Under the pieces are notes generated by a model that was not told where the DNA came from, did no database searches, and saw only the letters and a program-made list of their open reading frames with translations. Position numbers and translations under genes: made by a program. From assembly GCF_008868005.1 (NCBI RefSeq), contig NZ_WAAO01000001.1:558001-622000 (forward strand): a stretch of 64,000 nt of DNA, written 5' to 3'. Below, one piece after another: positions 52,021-60,527 of this stretch. The stretch is from Microbacterium algeriense (GTDB lineage: Bacteria > Actinomycetota > Actinomycetes > Actinomycetales > Microbacteriaceae). Position 1 is the first letter of the stretch, and each line of letters starts with the position of its first letter.

Positions 52021-53310
52021 ATGACCGAGAACCCCCGCACGCGCGAGACGCGCCCCGCGACAGCGCCCGCGTCGTCCCGCTCGGGGGCGATCCGCCAGAC
52101 CCGCACGCCGCAGGTGCGCCCTGCGACGGAGGGCTGGACGCAGCAGAAGGATGCCGAAGGGCGCCCGCTGCTGCAGTTCGCGAGCCCCAAGCGCGGGAAG
52201 CCGCCCGTGCACCTCGCCGACCTCACGCCCGCCGAACGCACCGAGAAGGTGAAGGAGCTCGGGCTGCCCGGCTTCCGTGCGAAGCAGCTCGCGACCCACT
52301 ACTTCCGGCACTACACGTCCGACCCCGAGCAGATGACCGACCTCCCGGCCGACACCAGGGAGCAGCTCGTCGCCGGGATGCTGCCTCCGCTGCTCACCGA
52401 GGTACGGCGCCTCGAGACCGACCGCGGTGACACGATCAAGTTCCTGTGGCGTCTGCACGATGGCGCCCTGGTCGAGTCGGTGCTCATGCGCTACCCGGGT
52501 CGCATCACGCTGTGCGTGTCGAGCCAGGCCGGCTGCGGCATGAACTGCCCGTTCTGCGCGACCGGGCAGGCGGGACTGACCCGCAACATGTCGACCGCCG
52601 AGATCATCGAGCAGATCGTGCGCGCCAACCGGCTGATCGCCGAGGGCGGGCTCGGCGGCAAGAAGTCCGACGACCACAGCATGGAACGCGTCTCGAACAT
52701 CGTCTTCATGGGGATGGGCGAGCCGCTCGCGAACTACAAGCGCGTGATGGACGCCGTGCGCATCATGGTGGCGCCGCAGCCCGACGGCCTCGGCATGAGC
52801 GCTCGCGGCATCACGGTCTCGACGGTCGGCCTCGTGCCGGCGATCAAGAAGCTCGCCGACGAGAACATCCCCGTCACGTTCGCCCTCTCGCTGCACGCGC
52901 CCGACGACCACCTGCGCGACGAGCTCATCCCGGTGAACTCGCGGTGGAAGGTCGATGAGGCCCTCGACGCCGCGTACGACTACTACGCCAAGACCGGCCG
53001 TCGCGTGTCGATCGAGTACGCGCTGATCAAGGACATGAACGACCACGCCTGGCGTGCCGACCTGCTGGCGGACAAGCTCAACCAGCGCGGACGCGGCTGG
53101 GTGCACGTGAACCCGATCCCGCTGAACCCGACACCCGGCTCGATCTGGACGGCATCCGAGAAGGATGTCACGAACGAGTTCGTGCGCCGGCTCAACGACG
53201 CCGGCATCCCGACGACCCTCCGCGACACCCGTGGCAAGGAGATCGACGGGGCGTGCGGTCAGCTCGTCGCCACGACCGAGGACGAGGCCGCCTCCGCCGC
53301 GATGGCCTGA
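52021..53310 (+). CDS. rlmN: Dual-specificity 23S rRNA/tRNA adenine-C2 methyltransferase
   Basis: The 429-residue radical SAM enzyme methylates A2503 of 23S rRNA and A37 of some tRNAs. It has the cluster motif [44 protein letters not shown] and the methyl-carrying cysteine in DGACGQL near the C-terminus. A disordered N-terminus of about 60 residues precedes the HhH-like domain. A TACCCT box lies six bases before the ATG. The 3' end overlaps the convergent quinone reductase gene by 52 bases. Confidence 0.95.
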   Translation: MTENPRTRETRPATAPASSRSGAIRQTRTPQVRPATEGWTQQKDAEGRPLLQFASPKRGKPPVHLADLTPAERTEKVKELGLPGFRAKQLATHYFRHYTSDPEQMTDLPADTREQLVAGMLPPLLTEVRRLETDRGDTIKFLWRLHDGALVESVLMRYPGRITLCVSSQAGCGMNCPFCATGQAGLTRNMSTAEIIEQIVRANRLIAEGGLGGKKSDDHSMERVSNIVFMGMGEPLANYKRVMDAVRIMVAPQPDGLGMSARGITVSTVGLVPAIKKLADENIPVTFALSLHAPDDHLRDELIPVNSRWKVDEALDAAYDYYAKTGRRVSIEYALIKDMNDHAWRADLLADKLNQRGRGWVHVNPIPLNPTPGSIWTASEKDVTNEFVRRLNDAGIPTTLRDTRGKEIDGACGQLVATTEDEAASAAMA

Positions 53311-53882
53311 GGTGTGCGGTCGCGGCGTCCGTCCGCGGCGCCGAGGCGTTCGGCGCGGTCCAGCCACCGGGTGATGGTCGCCTCGTCGGCGCCCTTGACC
53401 CCGAGCATGCGGTGCGTGCGCACCGAGCGGATGCCGCAGAAGCGCATCGTGCCGCGGGCGACGTGGGTCTGGGCGGGGAGCCCGGTGAACGGCACGAGGT
53501 ACCAGGGCGTGTCCGCCAGCACGAGCAGTCTGCCGTGGCGAGCGCGGAGCAGTCCCTGCGGGAGGCCGAGGTCGGAGTATCGGTACTCCTGCTGCGGCAG
53601 CAGGGCGCGGTCGAAGAAGCCCTTGAGCAGGGCAGGCACCGAGCCCCACCACAGGGGCGTCGCGATGACGATGGTGTCCGCCTCCTGGAGTGCGCGCTTC
53701 GCCTCGACGAGGTCGGGTTCGAGCGTCATGCGCTGCCGGTAGCCGAACCTCAGGTTCGGGTCGAACGTGAGCTCGCGCAGGGCCAGCACGCGGGCGTCGC
53801 CGTGACCGTCGGCATACCGGCGCGCGACCGCGGCGGTGAGGGAGAGAGCGTCGGGGTGGCCGTCGATCACGAGAGCGGTCAT
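53259..53882 (-). CDS. NAD(P)H quinone reductase, flavodoxin_2 fold
   Basis: The 207-residue FMN/FAD enzyme has [19 protein letters not shown] at the phosphate loop, [22 protein letters not shown] (the PLYWFSMPAxLKGxxDR motif of MdaB/NQO/KefF relatives) and [20 protein letters not shown]. It is likely to reduce quinones or electrophiles. It is divergent from a TetR regulator across a shared palindromic operator. Confidence 0.85.
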   Translation of the reverse strand: MTALVIDGHPDALSLTAAVARRYADGHGDARVLALRELTFDPNLRFGYRQRMTLEPDLVEAKRALQEADTIVIATPLWWGSVPALLKGFFDRALLPQQEYRYSDLGLPQGLLRARHGRLLVLADTPWYLVPFTGLPAQTHVARGTMRFCGIRSVRTHRMLGVKGADEATITRWLDRAERLGAADGRRDRTPQAIAAEAASSSVVATS

Positions 53883-53891
53883 GTCGGGTTC

Positions 53892-53932
53892 CTATCTGGA
53901 CAGTGTCAAGCCGGTGGACACTGTCAAGATAG
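53892..53932. promoter_or_regulatory. TetR-type operator pair between quinone reductase and tetR
   Basis: Two 9-bp palindromes, GACAGTGTC (53899-53907) and GACACTGTC (53917-53925), have centres 18 bases apart. They lie inside a larger inverted repeat beginning CTATCTGGACAGTGTC and ending GACACTGTCAAGATAG (15 of 16 matches). The site covers both divergent promoters. Confidence 0.75.
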
Positions 53933-53947
53933 GAGAGGATGTTGCTC

Positions 53948-54511
53948 ATGTCAAGTTCGAAGGACGGCTACCACCACGGCGACCTGGCCCGTGCCCTGGA
54001 AGACGCCGCGATGCAGCTGCTGGAGCGGATGCCCGCGGCGGAGATCAGCCTGCGCGAAGTCGCTCGGGCCGCGAACGTCAGCCACAACGCCCCGTACCAC
54101 CACTTCTCCGACCGGCTCGGGCTGCTCAAGGCCATCGCCGAACGCAGCATGGCGGATCTCCTCACGCAGGTCCGGGCCGCGGCGGAGGCGGCATCGACCC
54201 CCCGAGCCGCTCTCACGGACGGCGGCTCGGCGTACATCCGCTTCGCCGTGGAGCACCCGCACGCGTTCGACGCCGTCTACGACCCGACCGTATGCATCCC
54301 CGGTTCTCCGACACCCACCATGGCCCCCCTCATCGACGGCCTCGAAGCAGTCCTCGCCGCCGCGGCCGCCGCGGTCGGGCTCGATCGCCCCACCGATGTG
54401 GTCGCGCTGTGGGGCCTGATCCACGGACTCGGGACGCTCGCCGCCGCCGGTCACTTCTCCCTCGACGACGCGCTCTCCGCCTACGCTGCGGCCCTCGACC
54501 GGTTGCTCTGA
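53948..54511 (+). CDS. TetR-family transcriptional regulator
   Basis: The 187-residue protein has the TetR N-terminal helix-turn-helix (ISLREVARAANVSHNAPYHHFSDRLGLLKAIAERSM) and a TetR_C_13/33-like ligand-binding half (AFDAVYDPTVC, VALWGLIHGLGTLAAAGHFSLDDAL). It probably represses itself and the divergent quinone reductase. ATG 53948 follows GGAGAGG at nine bases; ATG 53939 is in frame. Confidence 0.87.
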   Translation: MSSSKDGYHHGDLARALEDAAMQLLERMPAAEISLREVARAANVSHNAPYHHFSDRLGLLKAIAERSMADLLTQVRAAAEAASTPRAALTDGGSAYIRFAVEHPHAFDAVYDPTVCIPGSPTPTMAPLIDGLEAVLAAAAAAVGLDRPTDVVALWGLIHGLGTLAAAGHFSLDDALSAYAAALDRLL

Positions 54512-54522
54512 CCCCGTTCCCG

Positions 54523-54569
54523 TCGCGATATTCCATCCAAAACCGCCCCGAATCGCTGGAATATCGCGA
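54523..54569. repeat. 47-bp palindromic element with conserved edges, copy 1
   Basis: Arms TCGCGATATTCCA and TGGAATATCGCGA (13 bp, perfect) enclose a 21-base loop. The flanks TTCCCG on the left and CCGGAG on the right are shared with copy 2 at 57229-57275, which also measures exactly 47 bases. It follows tetR and probably terminates it. Confidence 0.7.
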
Positions 54570-54633
54570 CCGGAGGGGGGAAACAAAGGACTCTTCCACG
54601 CGATGCACAGGCGAAGTTTCGTAGATTGTCGGA

Positions 54634-56118
54634 ATGCCCTATTCCGCCCACCGACCGGGTCGCTTCGACTCGCAGGGTCGGATCATCGTCGAGAGCGACC
54701 CGAACGCCACGACCGATGACCTCGACTTCCTGCGCGAGTTCGAGCCCACCGGCGCCGATGACACCCGTGAGGTCCCTGTCTCCGCGCCGACTGAGCCGAC
54801 CCCCGACGCCACGGCAGAGCCCGCGCCGGTGAAGCCTCCCCGTCAGCCGCGCATGAAGAAGCCCAAGGCGCCCCGGAAGCCGCGCACCCCCGGCTCGCGC
54901 GCCCGCACCCTCGCCATCCTCGGCGGGGCGGAGGGCGAGATCCTCGACCGGGTACCCGGCGAGACGCCCCGCTTCGTGCAGATGTTCTTCGTCCTCGCCG
55001 GCACCGCGCTGGTCTCGGCCATCTCCATGCTGTTCGCGCTCACCACCGGCGTGCAGGCCGCGATCTGGCTGGCCGCGCCCCTGGCGCTCGTGTGGGCGCT
55101 CATCATCTTCAACCTCGACCGCTTCCTCACGTCGACCATGACGTCGACCAAGAACGTCTGGCGGCTCATCGGCCTCGCCATCCCGCGAGTCATCATGGCG
55201 GCGATCATCGGATTCGTCGTCGCCGAGCCGCTCGTGCTGCAGATCTTCCACAACGACATCGCGCGCGAAGTCGCCTCGACCAACATCACGCAGTCGCAGT
55301 CCGACCAGGAGGCGCTCGAGAACGGGCCCGAGAAGATCGCGCTGGATGCGGCGACCGCACGCGTCGCCGAGCTCGAGAACCAGGCCGCCACGGGCATCGT
55401 CGCCGGCACCGAGTCGGCATCGGCGACCGAGGCCGCCGCCCAGGCAACGGTCGACGACCTCACGGCGAAGATGACCGCACAGCAGGGCGTCATCGACCAG
55501 GCCCGCGTGCTCTACCAGTGCGAGCTGACCGGAGAGGGCGCCGGCACCGTTCCCGGCTGCACCGGTGTCAACGGCGAGGGCGCGAGTTCGGATGCGGCGA
55601 AGGCACAGCTCGCCGAAGCGCAGCAGACCTACGACGCGCTCGCCGCGCAGCTGCGGACCGCCAACGAGGAGCTCGCCGCCGCAGGGACCGCCGCGAAGGA
55701 GAACACCTCGACCTCCGAGGCCACCAACCGCGAGCAGGCGCAGTCGCAGCTTCCCGCCGCACGCGACACCTACGACCAGGCCCTCGCCGCCTACAACGCC
55801 CGGGCCGATGCGGTGGCGCAGGGCAACGCGGGAGCGGTCGGTCTCCTCAGTCAGATCAGCGGATTGAACCGGCTCAGCGAGAAGGAGCCGACGATCCTGT
55901 GGGCGCACATCCTGATCGCCGCACTGTTCTTCATGATCGAGCTGCTCCCCGTGCTGGTGAAGGTGCTGACGAGCTACGGGGAACCGAGCCTGTACGAGAA
56001 GGCCGCCGCGATCCGCAAGCAGGTGGCGCTCGACCGGGTGACGGCCGAGGGCTTCCGCGACCGCGCCGACATCGTCACGACTCCGCCCTCTCCTCCCTCT
56101 TCCGCGGCGGCGACCTGA
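54634..56118 (+). CDS. DUF4407 membrane protein with coiled-coil insert
   Basis: The 494-residue protein has a disordered, Pro-rich N-terminus and three membrane helices (about residues 112-180: VQMFFVLAGTALVSAISMLFAL, AIWLAAPLALVWALIIFNLDRFL, IPRVIMAAIIGFVVAEPLVLQIF). A region of about 200 residues outside the membrane, rich in Ala, Gln and Glu with coiled-coil character and one Cys pair (YQCELTG, PGCTGV), follows. The fourth helix is ILWAHILIAALFFMIELLPVLVKVL. This is the DUF4407 layout (NLDRFL, FMIELLPVLVK). Function unknown. A TAGATT box lies six bases before the ATG. Confidence 0.83.
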   Translation: MPYSAHRPGRFDSQGRIIVESDPNATTDDLDFLREFEPTGADDTREVPVSAPTEPTPDATAEPAPVKPPRQPRMKKPKAPRKPRTPGSRARTLAILGGAEGEILDRVPGETPRFVQMFFVLAGTALVSAISMLFALTTGVQAAIWLAAPLALVWALIIFNLDRFLTSTMTSTKNVWRLIGLAIPRVIMAAIIGFVVAEPLVLQIFHNDIAREVASTNITQSQSDQEALENGPEKIALDAATARVAELENQAATGIVAGTESASATEAAAQATVDDLTAKMTAQQGVIDQARVLYQCELTGEGAGTVPGCTGVNGEGASSDAAKAQLAEAQQTYDALAAQLRTANEELAAAGTAAKENTSTSEATNREQAQSQLPAARDTYDQALAAYNARADAVAQGNAGAVGLLSQISGLNRLSEKEPTILWAHILIAALFFMIELLPVLVKVLTSYGEPSLYEKAAAIRKQVALDRVTAEGFRDRADIVTTPPSPPSSAAAT

Positions 56119-56204
56119 GCGCGGTCGTCGTCGGGAGCGGGGTGGGCTGCGAGCATCACGACGCATCCGGCCCCGTGGTCGGGAGCAGCCACTAGCGTTG
56201 ATCC

Positions 56205-57218
56205 ATGGTCAACTATCGCTATCTCGGCAACAGTGGTCTCAAGGTCTCGGAGATCACGTACGGCAACTGGGTCACGCACGCCTCGCAGGTCGAGGACGAC
56301 GCCGCGGTCAAGACGGTGCACGCCGCCCTGGACGCCGGCATCACCACCTTCGACACCGCGGACACCTACGCGAACACGGCGGCCGAGGTCGTGCTCGGCA
56401 AGGCCCTGGAGGGTCAGCGTCGCGAGAGCCTCGAGATCTTCACGAAGGTGTACTTCCCGACCGGTCCCAAGGGTCCGAACGACACCGGCCTGAGCCGCAA
56501 GCACATCTTCGAGTCGATCAACGGCTCGCTGCAGCGTCTCGGCACCGACTACGTCGACCTGTACCAGGCGCATCGCTTCGACTACGAGACCCCGCTGGAG
56601 GAGACGTTCCAGGCCTTCGCCGACGTCGTCCGTCAGGGCAAGGCGCTCTACATCGGCGTCTCGGAGTGGACCGCGGAGCAGCTGCGTGAAGGGCACGCGC
56701 TGGCGAAGCAGCTCGGCATCCAGCTCATCTCGAACCAGCCGCAGTACTCCATGCTGTGGCGGGTCATCGAGGGCAAGGTCGTCCCGGCGTCTGAGGAGCT
56801 GGGGATCTCGCAGATCGTGTGGTCGCCGATGGCGCAGGGTGTGCTCAGCGGCAAGTACCTGCCGGGTCAGCCGGTGCCGGAGGGCTCGCGGGCGACCGAC
56901 CCGCACAGCGGCTCCGACTTCATCAAGAGCTTCCTTAAGGACGACATCCTCACCGCGGTGCAGCGCCTCAAGCCGATCGCCGAGCAGGCGGGGCTGTCGA
57001 TGCCGCAGCTCGCGATCGCGTGGGTGCTGCAGAACCCGAACGTCGCAGCGGCGCTCGTCGGCGCCTCCCGCCCGGAGCAGCTCGCCGACACGGTCAAGGC
57101 CTCCGGCGTGAAGCTCGACGCCGACACGATGACCGCGATCGACGAGGCTCTCGGCGACACGGTCAACCGCGACGCCGAGCACACCTACTCGGTCTCGCCG
57201 AAGTCCCGGCTCGTCTGA
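56205..57218 (+). CDS. Aldo/keto reductase (voltage-gated K+ channel beta-subunit-like)
   Basis: The 337-residue NADPH-dependent oxidoreductase has the catalytic set Asp/Tyr in FDTADTYANTAAEVVLGKAL, Lys in IFTKVYFPTG and His in DLYQAHRFDYETP. The AKR C-terminal IAWVLQNPNVAAALVGASRPEQL is also present. It reduces small aldehydes or ketones; its substrate is unknown. A TAGCGT box lies six bases before the ATG. Confidence 0.9.
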   Translation: MVNYRYLGNSGLKVSEITYGNWVTHASQVEDDAAVKTVHAALDAGITTFDTADTYANTAAEVVLGKALEGQRRESLEIFTKVYFPTGPKGPNDTGLSRKHIFESINGSLQRLGTDYVDLYQAHRFDYETPLEETFQAFADVVRQGKALYIGVSEWTAEQLREGHALAKQLGIQLISNQPQYSMLWRVIEGKVVPASEELGISQIVWSPMAQGVLSGKYLPGQPVPEGSRATDPHSGSDFIKSFLKDDILTAVQRLKPIAEQAGLSMPQLAIAWVLQNPNVAAALVGASRPEQLADTVKASGVKLDADTMTAIDEALGDTVNRDAEHTYSVSPKSRLV

Positions 57219-57228
57219 CGCGATTCCC

Positions 57229-57275
57229 GTCGCGAAAAAGCATCCATCTACCCGGTAGATGGATGCTTTTTCGCG
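57229..57275. repeat. 47-bp palindromic element with conserved edges, copy 2
   Basis: Two perfect 22-bp arms (starting TCGCGAAAAAGCATCC) surround a 3-base loop. Left edge TTCCCG and right edge CCGGAG match copy 1 at 54523-54569. It contains a run of five T on each strand and sits between convergent genes, so it should also act as a strong two-way terminator. Confidence 0.8.
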
Positions 57276-57287
57276 ACCGGAGCCGGG

Positions 57288-58208
57288 TTACTCCTTGACT
57301 GCGCCGGCGGTGAGGCCCTGGACGATCCAGCGGCTGGCGAGGGCGAACATGACCATCGTCGGGAGGATCGTCAGCACGGCCGCGGCGCTCATGGAGCCCC
57401 AGTCGATGTTGAACGTGGAGATGAAGCCGTTCAGCGCCGATGGCACTGTGCGGTTCGCGTCGGTGTTCATCAGCACGACCGACAGGAACAGCTCGTTCCA
57501 ACAGTTCACGAAGTTGAAGATGAACGCCGCGATGATGCCAGGCGTCATGACCGGCACGAGCACCCGGAACAGGGCGCCCAGGCGCGAGCAGCCGTCGATC
57601 ATCGCCGCCTCCTCCAGCGCATCGGGGACGTTCTCGAAGAAGCCCCGCAGCATCACCGTGGAGAACGGGATGCAGATCGCGATGTAGACGAGGATGAGGC
57701 CCGGCTTGGTGTCGACCAGGCCGAGGTCGGTCATCATCGAGTACAGCGGTCCCAGGGCGATGAACGCCGGGATCATCTGCGTCAACAGGAACGCGATGAG
57801 CACCGCCCCCTTGCCGCGGAACTCGAACCGGGCCAGCACGTAGGCGCTGAGCAGCGCGATGAGCGTCGCCACCGCGCCGGCCGACACCGCCACGATGGCC
57901 GAATTCGCCAAGAACGTCCCGAACGAGCTCTTCTCGAACAGGCTCGTGAAGTTGTCCAGCGAGGGCTCGCTCGGCCAGTACTCGATCGGGAAGCGGTTGA
58001 TCGTGCCAGGCGACTTGAACGCGGTGAGGGTGATCCAGTACAGCGGGAACAGCGTGATGAGCAGCCACAGCCCCAGCCCGACGACACGCACCACACCCCC
58101 CACCGTGACGCGGGGCTTGGGACGCGGGGCGGACTTCGGGTCGGGCACCGTGATGCGACGGGTCTCCGTGACCGAGGAGCCGGTCCGGACGGATGAGGTG
58201 ATGGTCAT
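57288..58208 (-). CDS. Carbohydrate ABC transporter permease (MalG-like)
   Basis: The 306-residue permease has six helices and the inner-membrane coupling loop EEAAMIDGCSRLGALFRVLVPVMTPG (EAA motif). It belongs to CUT1-type sugar importers. ATG 58208 overlaps the upstream permease stop (ATGA). No ATPase gene lies in the operon, so a shared MsiK-type ATPase elsewhere is likely. Confidence 0.9.
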   Translation of the reverse strand: MTITSSVRTGSSVTETRRITVPDPKSAPRPKPRVTVGGVVRVVGLGLWLLITLFPLYWITLTAFKSPGTINRFPIEYWPSEPSLDNFTSLFEKSSFGTFLANSAIVAVSAGAVATLIALLSAYVLARFEFRGKGAVLIAFLLTQMIPAFIALGPLYSMMTDLGLVDTKPGLILVYIAICIPFSTVMLRGFFENVPDALEEAAMIDGCSRLGALFRVLVPVMTPGIIAAFIFNFVNCWNELFLSVVLMNTDANRTVPSALNGFISTFNIDWGSMSAAAVLTILPTMVMFALASRWIVQGLTAGAVKE

Positions 58209-59167
58209 CGCTGCACCCTTCGCATCGCCATCAGGTAGAACGCGCAGAACACCATGAGGAAGGCCACGACGATGAGCCCGATGGCGCTCGCGATGCCGTA
58301 GTTGCCCTGCTGCGTGTAGTTGATCATCCACGTCGTGATGATGTGGGTCTGGTTGGCCGGGCCGCCGTTCGTCATCGCGTAGATGATGTCGGGGAAGTTG
58401 AAGATCCAGATCACGCGCAGCAGGATCGTCAGCAGCAGCGTCATCGAGATGTACGGGATGATGATCGAGAACAGCTGCCGCACCTTGCCGGCGCCGTCCA
58501 GGCTCGCCGCTTCCAGCATCTCGTCCGGCACCGACTGGAGAGCCGCGAGGATCATGATCGCGAAGAAGGTCACACCGTACCAGATGTTCGCGACGATCAC
58601 GGCGAACATCGCGAGCTTCGGGTCGGCCAGCCACGGCAGCGGTGCGTCGATCAGACCCGCCTTCATTAGCAGGTCGTTGACGACGCCGAACTCGGCGTTG
58701 AACATCCAGCGGAACAGCATGCCGATGAGGAAGCCGGACACCGCCCACGGGAAGAACACCAGCGCCTGGTAGAGCCCGCGGAAGCGGAATCGCTTGCGCA
58801 GGGCGAGAGCGATGAGGAAGCCGATCACGAGCTGCGGCACGAGCGAGCCGACCACCCAGAGCACGGAGTTCCACGCCACGGTCGGGAAGGCGGGATCCCG
58901 GAAGACGGCGAGGAAGTTGTCGAAGCCGACGAACGGCGTCGACGTGAGGTCCCACAGGTTCCAGTCGTGGAACGCCATGCGGGCGCCCTGCAGCATCGGC
59001 CAGTACGTGAACCAGCAGACGAAGACGATCGCCGGCGCGAGGAACGCCAGCAGCGTGAGCGCAGTGCGACCCCGGAAGGGGCGACGACGCGATGCCGGGG
59101 AGGCCCCGCCGACTGCGTGATCAGACGCGGTGCCGACGGAGCCCCCTTCACGGATGGTGCGGGCCAC
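58205..59167 (-). CDS. Carbohydrate ABC transporter permease (MalF-like)
   Basis: The 320-residue permease has six helices and the EAA loop DEMLEAASLDGAGKVRQLFSIIIPYI. The N-terminal segment RTALTLLAFLAPAIVFVCWFTYWPMLQGARMAF is typical of CUT1 permeases. GTG 59167 lies three bases after the binding-protein gene, so the two are tightly co-transcribed. Confidence 0.9.
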   Translation of the reverse strand: MARTIREGGSVGTASDHAVGGASPASRRRPFRGRTALTLLAFLAPAIVFVCWFTYWPMLQGARMAFHDWNLWDLTSTPFVGFDNFLAVFRDPAFPTVAWNSVLWVVGSLVPQLVIGFLIALALRKRFRFRGLYQALVFFPWAVSGFLIGMLFRWMFNAEFGVVNDLLMKAGLIDAPLPWLADPKLAMFAVIVANIWYGVTFFAIMILAALQSVPDEMLEAASLDGAGKVRQLFSIIIPYISMTLLLTILLRVIWIFNFPDIIYAMTNGGPANQTHIITTWMINYTQQGNYGIASAIGLIVVAFLMVFCAFYLMAMRRVQR

Positions 59168-59170
59168 GGA

Positions 59171-60481
59171 TCAACCCTTCTCCGCGGCGTACTTCTCGGT
59201 CCAGAACGCATCCCAGGAGGCGAGGAGGTCCTTCGTGGACATGTTGCCGAGCAGCACGTTCTGCACGTCCTGGTCGGACTTCTGGATCCACTCGGTCCAC
59301 CAGCTGACCCCGCGCGGCTGGCGCACGTTCACGTAGGTCTCCGGGTCCTCGGTCATGGTGACGTAGCTGGTCCACGGGCCCGAAGAGTAGAAGTCGTCGT
59401 CCGCGGCGGCCGCGATGATCGGGACGAGGCTGTTCGCCTGCGCGAACTCGGTGGCGGGCTCGGCCGACGACAGGAACTCGACGAGCTTGACCGCTGCCTC
59501 CTTGTGCTCGCTGTTCTCCGCGACGCCCCAGCCGGCGACGGCGAGGGGCTGTGCGGCCTTGCCGGACGGCCCGACGAGCAGCGGGGCGGTGTCCCACTGG
59601 TCCTCCGTCAGGGACGAGTCCTGCACCGTCGCGATGACCTCCGGGTCCTGCAGAAGGAAGGCCGTGGTGCCGTTGGTGAAACCGGCGACCATCTCGGGGT
59701 AGCCCCACGAGACGGCGGACGGCGGCGAGGCCTCCTTGAAGAGGTCGAAGTAGTCGTCGACGGCCTCCTGGGCTTCGGGAGCGGCGAAGATCGTCGAGCC
59801 GTCCTCCATGAGGAACGCGTCTTCCGTGTCGAGGCCATCGATCGTGTAGGCCTCGATCGCCGCGACGACGTTGCTGTTCGCGTTCTGACCGCCGCGGAAC
59901 GCATAGCCGTAGATGTTGTTCGACGGGTCCTGGATCGCTGACGCCTGTTCCAGCAGGTCCTTCCAGCTGTGCGGCGGACCGTCGAAGCCGGCCTCCTTCA
60001 CGAGGTCGGTGCGGTAGAACAACGACAGCCCGTAGAAGCCGTAGGGGACGAAGTAGCTCTTCCCGTCCTCCGCGACCGAGGCGGACTGCGCGTTATCGGT
60101 CAGCGCGTCCCAGCCGTCCCACTTCTTCAGGTCGGGGCCGAGGTCGTACAGCCAGCCGTTGTTCGCGAACGGCCCGACGGTGATGTCGCGCACCTCGAGC
60201 ACGTCGACACCCTTGCCGGACTGCAGCATCTGCTGGATCTTCTGGTCGGCCTGCTCGGTGGGCGGGGAGACGAGGGTGACGGTGATCTTCGGGTTGGCCT
60301 TCTCGAAGTCGTCGAGGAGCCCGCGCAGCAGCTCGGTGCGGGCGGGGTTGGTCAGGCTCTCGACCATCTGCAGCTGGACGGAGCCGTCGTCGGAGGGACC
60401 GGAGCCTGCGGAGCAGCCGGTGAGTGCGAGGACGGCGACGGTGCCGACTCCCGCCGCTGTCGTCAAGATCTTGTTCTTCAC
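59171..60481 (-). CDS. Extracellular solute-binding lipoprotein (CUT1 type)
   Basis: The 436-residue protein has a lipoprotein signal (TTAAGVGTVAVLALTGCSAG, lipobox LTGC). The mature binding protein includes NPARTELLRGLLDDFEKANPKITVTLVSPP and YFVPYGFYGLSLFYRTDLVKEAGFDGPPHSWKDLLEQA, typical of sugar-binding proteins. The GTG start follows GAGAGG. Its ligand is unknown; Trp-rich surface stretches (WDGWDAL, WAGWGVAE-like) suit a carbohydrate. Confidence 0.9.
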   Translation of the reverse strand: MKNKILTTAAGVGTVAVLALTGCSAGSGPSDDGSVQLQMVESLTNPARTELLRGLLDDFEKANPKITVTLVSPPTEQADQKIQQMLQSGKGVDVLEVRDITVGPFANNGWLYDLGPDLKKWDGWDALTDNAQSASVAEDGKSYFVPYGFYGLSLFYRTDLVKEAGFDGPPHSWKDLLEQASAIQDPSNNIYGYAFRGGQNANSNVVAAIEAYTIDGLDTEDAFLMEDGSTIFAAPEAQEAVDDYFDLFKEASPPSAVSWGYPEMVAGFTNGTTAFLLQDPEVIATVQDSSLTEDQWDTAPLLVGPSGKAAQPLAVAGWGVAENSEHKEAAVKLVEFLSSAEPATEFAQANSLVPIIAAAADDDFYSSGPWTSYVTMTEDPETYVNVRQPRGVSWWTEWIQKSDQDVQNVLLGNMSTKDLLASWDAFWTEKYAAEKG

Positions 60482-60527
60482 GATGTGCCTCTCGGGTTGG
60501 GGGTGTGGATCGGGTGGATGGACGGGG

